This document shows positions 35,283-45,900 of a stretch of DNA of 64,000 nucleotides, piece after piece; position 1 is the first letter of the stretch, and each line of letters starts with the position of its first letter. Position numbers and translations under genes: made by a program. The notes under the pieces were generated by a model, which did no database searches, was not told the DNA's origin, and was given only the letters and a program-made list of their open reading frames with translations. The DNA lies in contig NZ_JHET01000008.1 in NCBI RefSeq assembly GCF_000685355.1, positions 178,260 to 242,259 of the forward strand, written 5' to 3'. This DNA is from Microbacterium sp. CH12i. GTDB lineage: Bacteria; Actinomycetota; Actinomycetes; Actinomycetales; Microbacteriaceae.

Positions 35283-37664
35283 GAGGTCTCACTCTCGGGT
35301 GCTTCGGATGTGCTGTTCTCGATCGTGCCAGGTTCTCGCCGGATCCGCGCGGTCGCGGCATCCTTCAACGTACGCAATCCGTTGGAGACGCCCGAACCAT
35401 CCATGAGGGAGCGCACGCTGAGTCGCGCCTTCATCCGCTTCCAGAAACCGACGTTACTGCCGAGCCCGACGACGATCTCGTCGACCTGTTTCCAGAACGC
35501 GTCGACCTCTTCCTGCGTCGGGTCGCTGGGTCCGAACACATCGGCGTCGGCCTTCTCTGCAAGCGTGGTGACAACGGGCACCGAAAGCGAACTGGCGACC
35601 AGAGCAGCCTCTTCACCGCGCGTGGCGCCGGGTTCGAGGCGAGCGCCGTAGTCGACAGCGCGATCGGTGAGTTCATCCCATCCACCGCTGATCCGGTCGG
35701 CGGTGCGCTCGGCCGAGCGTCGGCTGCGGCGCCGCGAGGCCTTCCACGCGCCGATCACGATGAACGGCGATGCGAGCAGCGCAATCACGGCCAGCGAGAT
35801 TCCACCGATCGCGAGGATCATGGCGATGATGCCGGCAATGTTGAGCGACTCGTCGTCGGACTCCCGGTCATCAGGAAGCGTCGGCGGCAGGTCGGCAGGC
35901 TCTTGCGGCGGGGGCGGCGGCTGCAGTACCTGAGGTTTGGGGTCGGCGCGCGGCTTGGTGCTCTGATCGTTCGGCACCTGGTCTTCGGGCGGTGTGGGGT
36001 CGAACTGCACCCATCCGAAGCCCTTGAAATTGACCTCGACCCAAGCGTGAATATTGTCACCGGTCGCAGTGAACTCCGCAGCACCCTCTTGCTCTTCCGC
36101 AGGGTAGAAACCCATCACGACGCGGGCGGGAATGCCGAGCTCGCCGGCCAGCAGAGTCATGGCGACGGCATACTGCTCGTCGTCACCGATCATCTGATCG
36201 CCACCGATCAGGGCCGAGATGCGTTCTGAGGTGTGCCCTGCCCGCGAGATGACCTCACCCTCAAGTCCGTGACTGAAGAAGCCGTCCTCAGAGAGGAAGG
36301 TCTCCAACGCCCGCGCTGTTCGATGGGAGTCTCAGCCTCAGACACCGTCTCGGCAGCCAGCGAGGTGAGTTCCTCAGGCACGTTCTCGTTCTTGGGTAGG
36401 CGCACTGTGCCGAACGCAGCCTCGCCGATCTGCTCATCGGTGGGCGTTGCGGGAATCGTCGTCTGCACGGCGTAGCTATCGCCCTTGCCGATCCCGGTCG
36501 TCGAGACCGCGGTGCCGCTGCCAGAGCTGTAGTAGGTGCTGCGACGCAGCTCGTCAGCATCGTCTCCGGCAAAGTCGAATTCCGAGACGTCACCAGCGTT
36601 CGGCACCCACACACCGGAGTACTTGCCGACATCGACCTGCAGAGTCACAGGCAACCCCTCGGCATCCGGTGACATGTTGGAGCGAATCGGAGAAAACGCG
36701 CTCGACGACCCTGGCCCGCCGTCGACGACATTGATGACCTGCCCATCGAACTCGTCCATGGATGCCAGTCGGATGCGTGCACCCTTCGGCAGGCCACGCA
36801 CGGTGAACAGCGTCTCTTCGGCGTCGTCACGAACATAGCCACGGAACGACTGCAGAGCGCTCGGGTAGTCGTGCACGTTGAACGGCGGGATGATCACGTC
36901 GCGCAAGACGTGGCGCACTTCGGCCGGCGCGGTAAAAGCACTGGTCGCGACACCGGCGCCACCGGCAACCGCGAGGACAACGGCGCCGGAGAGCAGTCGA
37001 CGCATCCGCATGTGGTTGGCGCGGGAGGGATCCACCTGCCCGACAGAGACGGCAGCATTCTGCGGTGCCCAGATCTGACGCACCGCCAGCCACGCCATAC
37101 TCGCGATCGCGAATATCGTGCCCTGGATGACAGGAAGCGCCGGCTCCGGAACGCCCAGCGCGATCACGAGTGCGAGCAGGACGCCCGCCGGGATCAGCGC
37201 CCACGCCGCTGCGACAGCCGGAAGGCAAGGGATGCCGTGAGAACCGCGATGACCAGCATCAGCAGGAACGGCACGATGAGGTGGCCGTCGGGTGCTGCGA
37301 CCGGCGCCACCGTGGTGAGCAGCTGTTTCCACGAAGTGACCACTCCGACCGCCAGCTGCTGGAGCGTGTCGAGGGAGGGAATGACGCCGACGATCGCCGT
37401 GTACGGCAGTGCAAGAGCACCGCCGAAGACGAAGTAGGCGAGAACGGTGAGACCGGCGACGACCAGGATTCCCCAGCGGCGCCATGCCGCTACCGCGGCA
37501 ATCGCGATGCCGAGGATGAGTCCGCCGATCGCAGCCGGAAGGTAACTGGGGCCAGCGAAGCTCGGCCAGAAACCGGCCACTGAAACACCGAGCAGAATCA
37601 GCACGGCGACAACGTCGACGGCCCAACGGCGCGCGGAGAACGTCACTACTGCTGGCGCGCTCAT
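35279..37664 (-). pseudogene. TgpA-like membrane transglutaminase protein, two frameshifts
   Basis: About 795 residues when repaired. Start MSAPAVVTFSARRWAVDVVA; five or six transmembrane helices, an extracytoplasmic region, a transglutaminase core (ISALIGGDQMIGDDEQYAVA then ARVVMGFYPAEE and IHAWVEVNF..WVQFDPTP), another transmembrane helix (IIAMILAIGGISLAVIALLA) and a basic C-terminal cytoplasmic region. In the core, Asp-Glu-Gln (DDEQYAVA) occupies the position where active enzymes have Cys (usually GxCxxFA), so catalysis is doubtful. Breaks near 37206 and 36310 are each repaired by one added G. Neighbouring DUF58 and MoxR genes complete a classic trio; it corresponds to tgm of the PFNA cluster. 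Confidence 0.85.
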
Positions 37665-38920
37665 GCGAGAACTCTCTGAAGGGCGAGAGGGATCTGCTCC
37701 AGCGTACCAACGCTGACGACATTGGCGTCCGCGATCTTGCGCAATGACGGCATCTCGACAGTCGTGTCAGCGACAATCGCAATCACTCGAGCACCGAACG
37801 GGAGTCGGGCGCAGGCGCGGCGAAGGTCATCGTTCGAGACCTTTGAGCCGCAGACGAGCACGACCACGCTGGCGAGCGGCATGGTCGCCGCGATAACACC
37901 GCTGAGGTCGGAGACACTTCCTTCGCGAGGTTTGCTGCTCTCGACCGCTGCGAGCGAATCGAGTAGCTGCTTGCCGGTGCCGGCTCTGAGCTCGCGGCCC
38001 TGCACCCGCACATCGACGCGCTGAGAGTCGCGGATCGCACGGAGGCCCACCGATCCTGCTGCGGAAATCGCAAGCTCGAAGTCTTTGTCGGTGGCGTAGT
38101 CGCCCGTAGAGCACGAGAGGCCGATGACGAAGTGGGATCGGCGAGTCTCCTCGTACTGACGCACCATCATCACGCCCGTGCGCGCGGTGGAGCGCCAGTG
38201 CACGTGGCGAAGATCATCGCCGGGCTGGTACTCGTTGAGCGCGTGGAACGAGACATCATCGCGCGAAAGGTCAGCAGCGGGAAGGCCCTCAAGGTCACGG
38301 AGGAACCCGAGCGACTGTCCATCGAACAGCACGGTCTTCGGATGTACGAAGAGGTCGACAGGATCGTCACGTCGATGAGCGCGCTCGAACAGTCCGAGAG
38401 GATCACCACGGACCACGCTGACCGGACCGACCTTCACGACTCCGCGTCGCTGGGTGGGGATCGCGAAGAGCTCTTCGGCCTTCTCGCCCGGTGCGAGACG
38501 CTGGATGCCGAACTCACCGCGCCCGCCGCCGACGGGCAGCACGACACGAGAGGGCAGGATGGCGCGGTTGCTCGGATTGGCGAGCGTCAGAGCACCGACA
38601 GCACGCTCGCCGACGACCACGCGGGTGCGCGCAAGGTCAAGTGCCACATCGTATTCGGTACGACCAATCAGGAAGAAGGCACACAGAATCAGCGTGATCA
38701 CGATGACGATGGCCGTCATCGTGAGTTCTACCCAGCCGAGGCTCTGACCGATGATCCAGAACACCACTGCCAGCACCATCAACACCCACGCCAATGGACG
38801 GATGGCCTGAGTGATCTTCAGCAGACGCGCGCCAACGCGCGCGCCGATGACCGCCGCGATGTCACGCCAGTTGGCGTCGCGTTCGATGCTCGGCGCCGCT
38901 GGCAACGTACCTGCGGACAT
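37661..38920 (-). CDS. DUF58 domain protein
   Basis: 419 residues from ATG 38920, which overlaps the MoxR stop; the longer frame upstream is not homologous. Two transmembrane helices (about 35-80: LAWVLMVLAVVFWIIGQSL, IVIVITLILCAFFLI) precede a beta-rich domain and then the DUF58 signature GDDLRHVHWRSTARTGVMMV within a vWA-like fold (SHFVIGLSCSTGDY). Partners MoxR ATPases; likely an assembly or folding complex at the membrane. Overlaps the transglutaminase gene by four bases. Third gene of the PFNA-type order. Confidence 0.9.
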   Translation of the reverse strand: MSAGTLPAAPSIERDANWRDIAAVIGARVGARLLKITQAIRPLAWVLMVLAVVFWIIGQSLGWVELTMTAIVIVITLILCAFFLIGRTEYDVALDLARTRVVVGERAVGALTLANPSNRAILPSRVVLPVGGGRGEFGIQRLAPGEKAEELFAIPTQRRGVVKVGPVSVVRGDPLGLFERAHRRDDPVDLFVHPKTVLFDGQSLGFLRDLEGLPAADLSRDDVSFHALNEYQPGDDLRHVHWRSTARTGVMMVRQYEETRRSHFVIGLSCSTGDYATDKDFELAISAAGSVGLRAIRDSQRVDVRVQGRELRAGTGKQLLDSLAAVESSKPREGSVSDLSGVIAATMPLASVVVLVCGSKVSNDDLRRACARLPFGARVIAIVADTTVEMPSLRKIADANVVSVGTLEQIPLALQRVLA

Positions 38921-39891
38921 CAGGCCGCCGTTCGCGCCTGCGGTGCCGCCACATTCTCGAGCACTCGCGCGATTACGACGTCTGCCGTTGCGCCAGCGAA
39001 CTCCGCCTCGGCGTCGAGCAGCAGACGGTGCTGCCACACCGGGCCGACCAGCGTCTTGATGTCGTCGGGGAGAACATAGTGACGGCCGTGAGCGGCTGCC
39101 CAGACCTTCGCAAGGCGCACCATCGCGATCGCACCGCGCACCGATACTCCGAGACGCACACCGCTGTCTTCGCGGGATGCCTCAGCGAGTTCGGCCACGT
39201 AGCGAAGCACGGCGGGCTCCACGTGGGCGGTAGCGGCGAGGTCGGCCATGTCTGCGACGGCGCTGGTGGTGATGATTGCCGTCAGGCCAGCGGACGGGTT
39301 TCGATCGGATGCACCGGCAAGAATGCTCTCGGTGATAGCGAGGTCGGGGTAGCCGATCGAGGTCTTGATGAGGAAGCGATCCAACTGCGCCTCGGGGAGC
39401 TTGTAGGTTCCTGCCTGCTCGACCGGGTTCTGCGTCGCGATGACAAGGAACGGTCGCCCAGCCTCATGGGTTACGCCATCCACCGTCACGCGCGACTCTT
39501 CCATGACCTCGAGGAGCGCGGACTGGGTCTTGGGAGACGCACGGTTGATCTCGTCTGCCAGTACGATCGACGCGAAGATCGGGCCCTTGTGGAACTCGAA
39601 CTTGTGGGCCTGCTGGTCATAGATCGTCACACCCGTGACGTCTGAGGGCAACAGGTCAGGCGTGAACTGAATGCGCGAGCTCGTGCCCTGCACAGTCGAC
39701 GCGAGAGCCTTCGCGAGACTCGTCTTTCCGGTGCCGGGTGCGTCTTCGAGAAGCACATGGCCTTCGGCAAGCATGGCTGCCAGCACCAGGCTGACGACCT
39801 CCTTCTTACCCTGCACTGCCTTGTCGATGTTGTCGACGAGGCGCTGGAAGGTGCCCTGGAACCAGGTTGCCTGTTCGGGGGTCATAGTCAT
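38920..39891 (-). CDS. MoxR-family AAA+ ATPase
   Basis: 323 residues from ATG 39891 (MTMTPEQATWFQGT), preceded by a GAGGA site; the frame extends upstream but without homology. Walker A EDAPGTGKTSLAKAL, Walker B VLADEINRASPKTQSALLEVMEE, sensor VIATQNPVEQAGTYKLPEAQLDRF, and the C-terminal lid ending LLLDAEAEFAGATAD. Acts as a chaperone-type ATPase with DUF58 proteins. It lies between the large surface protein and DUF58, as in PFNA clusters ('aaa-atp'). Confidence 0.94.
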   Translation of the reverse strand: MTMTPEQATWFQGTFQRLVDNIDKAVQGKKEVVSLVLAAMLAEGHVLLEDAPGTGKTSLAKALASTVQGTSSRIQFTPDLLPSDVTGVTIYDQQAHKFEFHKGPIFASIVLADEINRASPKTQSALLEVMEESRVTVDGVTHEAGRPFLVIATQNPVEQAGTYKLPEAQLDRFLIKTSIGYPDLAITESILAGASDRNPSAGLTAIITTSAVADMADLAATAHVEPAVLRYVAELAEASREDSGVRLGVSVRGAIAMVRLAKVWAAAHGRHYVLPDDIKTLVGPVWQHRLLLDAEAEFAGATADVVIARVLENVAAPQARTAA

Positions 39892-39934
39892 GAAAGTTCG
39901 TTCCTCTGTGTCTTCGAATCTGTCGCCAGGACGG

Positions 39935-42900
39935 TCACGGTATTGCCCAGTAGCGCTTCTCGGTGTCAACGTCCGTACCCCAGCCGACGATGTCGACCCA
40001 GACGTTGACGTTGTCCTGACCCTGGTAGCAGCTGAGTTCCTGCGAGCCTGTCCCGTTGAAATTCACGGTGTACGCGTGGCCAGCGATGTGAGTGTTGTCG
40101 TCGGAGTTGCACCAGACCTGCGCATTGCCGATGCTCAGGTTCTCCCAGTTGACCGTGTACTTCAGGCAAGCGCCGTTGTTGCAGCTCGCACCGAAGCCTC
40201 CCTTGCTCACCCAGACCTTGGGCGCGGGCGGAGCGTCGGTCGTTGCGGAGGCTTCGGCGACGCTAGACCAGCCAGCGGCATTGTGCACGCGCACCTGGAT
40301 CGCGTAGTTCTGTGAGTAGCCGTTGCCGACGTTCCGCGAGCCGCTCGCGCTCACTGTCTCCCATCCGCCCCAGCCACCACCCGGACCGCGCACGTTGATT
40401 TGCGTTGTATCAATCGCGGCGCCGTTGTTGCCGTTATTGCTCCAGCGCAGAGTAATCGCCTGAGCACCGTTTTTCGCCGCGCTCGCGCTCGGCTGCGGCG
40501 GAATCCCGTATGGCGTCACCGAGTTGGACGGTGCAGACTCGACGCCGGTGTAGCTGCCATCACCAGTGTTCGACAGTGCACGAATCTGCAGGTTGTACCC
40601 TGCACCGTTCGACAGTCCACCGATCGTCGTGCTACTAAGGGCCTGCCAGTTGCCGCTACTGTTCAGCCGGTACTGGTAGCTGATCTCCGAGTCCCTGGCT
40701 CCGTTGCGCTGATCTGCGTTCAGTGTGTACGACGAGGTGATCGTGATCGCGCCATCGCCGGCAGTGATCGTCGGCGTCGCTGGCGCATCAGGTCGTAGCG
40801 CGCCGCGGCGCTCGGTGGAGGCCGGGCTCCACGCACCCCAGCCAGCCTTGTTCTCAGCTCGCACGATGTACGTGTAGCCCGACTCCGAGGTATCGACCAC
40901 AACGGCCTGGCTGGTTTGCCCCGATGGGACATCGATCGTGGTGACCGTCGTTCCTCCGCGCATGACCTGCAGCGCATAGTGCGAAATGGCGTCGCCATTG
41001 TTGTTCGGTGCGACCCAGTTGACCTGCATCTGTGCCTGCGATCCGACCGGAGCGAGTTCGGCGGTCGTCGGCGCCGATGGCTGCATCGGCGGGCCCGCGG
41101 GGACCATCGCGAGCGACCATCCGCTGAACGTGGACGGATCAGGCGCTCGGTTGTGGGCCTGCACGCGCACCTGATACGACGTGCCGTTCTCCAGCCCCTC
41201 CCACGTCATCGCGTTTCCGGTAACGCCGGTCTTCTCAGTGATGCCTGACGGCGGTGCGGGCGAGATCTGCAGGGTGTACGACTCGACCGGTGAGCCCGGT
41301 GTCGTTGGCGTCTTCCACGCCACCTTGAGCGACTTGTCACCGAAGACGAGCGTCGGCGGAGTCGGAGTATCTGGGCGCGCATCAGGACGCGCAATCTCCG
41401 ACGCGGCTGACGGCTCGGAATCGCCCACACGGTTGGTCGCGACGACACTAAATGTGTACTCGACGTTGTTCGTCAGCCCGTCCAGGGTGCAGGTGGTCGA
41501 CGCACACTTTTTGCTGTACGCGCTTCCTGATGTGCTCGACACCGTGTACTGAGTGATTTCAGCACCATTGTTCGACGGCGCAGAGAAGGACACCACGACA
41601 CTGCGGTCTTGCACGCTGGTCACCTGAGGGCGACCGGGCACATCGGGCACACCCTGCACCGTGACGACGACGCGGCCACTGACATGGCGGTCCACATCGG
41701 TCGTTGCATCTTCAATCGTGTAACGAACGACGAGTGTGCCGACAAACTTCGCGCCCGGCGTCACCGAAATCTGATCGCCCTTGATCGCCGCGGTGCCGTC
41801 ACCGGTCTCCGTTGCGACCGAGACGAGCTCCAAAGGCGTCTCAGGGAACGGGTTGACGTCATTGCTCAGCACCGGGACCGAGATGGTTTTGCCCTGATCT
41901 GCCTGATCGATGGTGTCAGTATTCGCCGTCGCAAGAGATCGAGTCGACGCGGCGACTCGCACGATCACGGCGCCTTCGATCGGCTCAGTTTCGCCGTCAG
42001 AGACGCTGATTGTCAGTGTTGCGGCGGTGCCCTTCTTAGCGTTTGACGCTGCCTCGACAGACAGCGTGGATCCGTCGATGCGCGCGCTCATACCGTCGCC
42101 CGCTCGGCCGACCAGCTTGTAGGTGTGCTTTCCGGCATCGCCCGGGTCTGGGTCGTTCGTCAGGGCTGCCAGATCGAGGGTCGTGGCAGGCTCGCCAGCT
42201 GCGACATTGAGTTCACCACGTGTAAATGTTGGCTGCTGGTTGGATGGCGGCAGTACGGTGACCGGAATCGTGAGTGTCGCCTTGCGACCATCCGGATCAT
42301 CGGGTCCGGTGCCGTCAGTCACCTCGAACGTAATGGCATCCTCGCCGAAATACCCGGCGGCAGACGTGTAGGTGAGCGTGCTGGCATCTTTCACCAGATC
42401 AGAACCGTCGGCGTGCGCCGCGCTCACCTTGCTGTGCTCAGTGATGACGACGTCGCCACCACCGGCCGCGCTGACGTATTCCGCAAGCGGCAAGGCCTTC
42501 GTCTCGCCGCTGACGACCTCGACAGGCTTCGTCCACGTGGTGTACGGGCGCATATCGCCCAGCGCCGGAACGAAAATGAATGCAGAGGTCGCAAGATCGT
42601 CTCGGTCGGTGAGCGTGTAACGGATGAGCTGCATCTCCTCGCCCACCTTCACGCGTACTTTGCCATCTTCCAGACGAGTGCCGCCAGTACCAACAGTGAC
42701 GTTAAGGGCGTCCGTCGTGCCATCGGGATCTTCATCGTTGGCAAGAATGTCAATGTCAGCGGTCAGCTCACCATCCGCGAGATCGGTGGGGCGCAGGCGA
42801 TCGTCCCGAGCGATCGGAGCGATCAGCGGCACGTTCTCATCGACGGTGATCTGCAGCACGGCTTCAGCCGTCGCACCGCGGGCATCACTGATCGTGTACT

Positions 42901-45900
42901 GCAGCGATGTCTCGGCAGCGTGATCCGGGGCCTGCACGAGCACGCGGTCACCGGACACGCGAGCCTCCAGCTCACCGCCATCCGGTAACACAAGCGCATC
43001 CTTGACGAGGGCAATCTTGTCGCCCTCTGGGTCAGAGTCGTTGAGCATCACCGGGACGGCAACTTCACGGCCCGGGCGCACGACGACTGAGTCCTTCACG
43101 GCATAGGGCGCCTGGTTCACATCTTCCGCGCCGGCGATGCCGACACGGATCGTCGCCGTGCCTTCCTTCCCGAGACGATCACGCACTCGATAGGAGAACG
43201 TATCTACGCCCGCCGAATCTGCGTAGGCCTCGTAGACGAAGTAGTTCTGTGCAACCTCGGCGACTCGACCCTTCGTCGGGTTTGATGCGAGGCCGATCAG
43301 CTCAACAGAGTCGCCATCTGCGTCGATGTTGTCCAGGGGTACAGCGATGTTCGCGGTGTTTCCACTGAGCACACGGCTGGTGATGTCTTGCGGTCGCGGT
43401 GCCGCATTGTCATCCTGCACAGGCAAGATCTGGATAGTGATGTATCCACCGACCTTGTTGCCCCGGGTGTCAGACACCTCGTACGTCGCGTAGACGGTCT
43501 TGGCTTCGCTACCGGCTTTGAATCGCACGGCGTCTTGCGAAACGAAAATCTCGCCATCTTCCGGGTCAACGAAGGGTTCGATCAGCTCTGGCTGCAACGT
43601 CAGCGCATCACCGATCGGGCTGGTGTCGTTGTCGAGAACCGGGATCGTAACGACGTCGTTCACCCGCACGACTGCCTGATCGGGGATTGTGACCGGAGGC
43701 AGAATCTTCGATGGGGCGGGGATCGGGATGACGACCACCTCACCCTCGGCGGTCTTTGAGCCATTGGAAATGCGATAAGTGATGCGCGCCTGCTCGTCGA
43801 GCGACCCCTGATCACCGATCCGGAGCGTCTCGTGGTTCAGCACGGATACCGAAATGCCACTGCCGGGCTCCACCGTCACCGACTGGATGACGAGAATGCC
43901 GCCGGCCGGATCGGTGTCATTGTTCAGCACCCCGAGGAGCACTTCGCCGCCGGTGGGAAGCAGCGCGACATCGCGCACCGCTACCGGTGGAAGATCCTGG
44001 TCGCTGGCGTCGGTGACGTCGACCCGGACGATTCCCTGCACACCATTCGGCCCCGCCGCAACCTCGTAGAGCACGTAGTAGACGCCCTTGGTCGGCGCGC
44101 TGAATGTAAAGGTCTTGTTCGGGTAATCGGGGACGATCGTCCCCCCGGGTGTCTCGTCGCCGTTCACCCGAGTAAGACGCAGCTGCTCGCGTCCGGAGCT
44201 CGAGTCGTTTGCGAGCGGGGCAACGGTCACCTGCTCGCCGACGCGAGTGATCACGTGGTCAGCGTTCGTCTTGGGCAGCGTCGATCCGGAAGGACGCACA
44301 TCGAGGACGAGAGTGCCGGTGGTCAATTCGCCGAGGGCGTCTGCAACAGTGACGCCGACTTCCTTGCGACCCTGTGTGCTTGTGGTCGCACGGTACGTGA
44401 TCTGACCATCGGTGGTGAATTCAACCTCGTCACCGGGTGCTGCAAGGACATCCTTCAGATAGATGTCATCGCCCTCGGGGTCGATCCAATCCGGCAGCAC
44501 GTTGTACGAGACGGTTCCGCCCGTCTCGATCGCGAGAGTTGTGGTGCGTTTCGGTTTCGGCGCGGTGTTGGTGTCCCAGTCCTTGACACTGAGGCTGACC
44601 GTCGCGGTGTCTTCGCCCCCGCGTCCGTCATTCACCGCGTAGGTGAAGGATGCCGCGCCGGATGCCTTCTCATCCACGGCTATTTGGAGTGACCCGCCGT
44701 CATAGATGGGTTGCACAGTTCCCACGGCGGGCTGTTCGGCGGCGAGCGACGCAACAAGCACGTCACCGTCGGCGTCATTGTCGTTGTCGAGCACGGGCAG
44801 CGCCGTGGTCTGGCCAGGGCGCACGCCGAAGTTGTCGTCCTCGGCAACCGGGGGCGTGTTGGTGTCTGTCCGGACCGGAAGAGTGGTTTCCACCGTCTCT
44901 TCGGTGGTTTCTTCCTCATCTTCGGTCTCACCCTCGGGCGGCGTCAGGTCGTTCCAGTTATCGACCTGCTGCAGGCTTTCGTCTGCGAGCCACGCGCTGC
45001 CGCTGACTGTGTCGTTGAGGATGATGACGTCGCGATTCACGCGGAACGTCAGCGAAGCGTTTCCCTCGACACCGGGAATCTCGGCGGAGACGTCGCTCGC
45101 GTCGCTCGGACACTCGCGCACGAACTTTCCCGAGCCTGCCCACGCACCGTAGGTGCAGCCGAGGAGTGACACCGGGGCCGCTGGCGTGCCCTGGCCGCCC
45201 GCACTGGTCATCACAGGCTCTCCGCCATCGAGCGGAACGCTGATCAGGTTCGACGCGGTCGCGACGGTGACGGCATCTGTCGCCACCGAAGCTTGCTGCA
45301 GCACCGCACTGTCAGCTTCGGGGATCTCGGTCCGGAACCCACCGGGCGTCATCACAGCGCTGTCGGCCGGCGACAACACCACCGGGGTCTGTCCGACCAC
45401 GGTGATTGTGGCCGCGATCGACGTGTCGATTTCACCCAGCGACGACGTGGACGGCTCAAGAGCCTCACCCTCGTTGTCGACCGGGATCGTCACGACCTCG
45501 GCCTTATCGCCGTTCAAGGCGTAAACCGTGCCGTCCTGGCCGACGGCCACATCGGCGTTCTTGCCGAGCTCGACGAGCGGATCGCTGCCCTGCAGCTCGA
45601 AGCCGGAAAGACCACGCACCGGGATGACCCAGAGGTCGCCAGATGCAGGATCGAGGACAGCGGCGGTCTGCGCACCCAGCGCGACCTTCGCCGACCCCGG
45701 AATAGTCGTGGTGTCTGCAAGCGAGACGCGTGCGGGATCAACGGCGGTCAGGGTCGCGTTGCCCTGGTCAACCACCAGGATGGTGGCGGCATCCTGCAGA
45801 ATGTCGAAGTTCTCACCGCTGGTGCGCAATCCGCCGTCCAGCAGCGTCGATTCGTTATTGAAGTGACCGACCATTAGCGCGGATGACTTCGTGATCCACA

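Noticed and set aside
36312..37782. Long minus-strand frame read as one 524-residue protein
   Set aside because: Only its middle is the transglutaminase protein; the first 190 residues are out of frame because of the error near 37206.
41609..44692. Several plus-strand open frames of 90-290 residues
   Set aside because: All opposite the giant Ig/Fn3 gene, whose frame is continuous with clear repeats.
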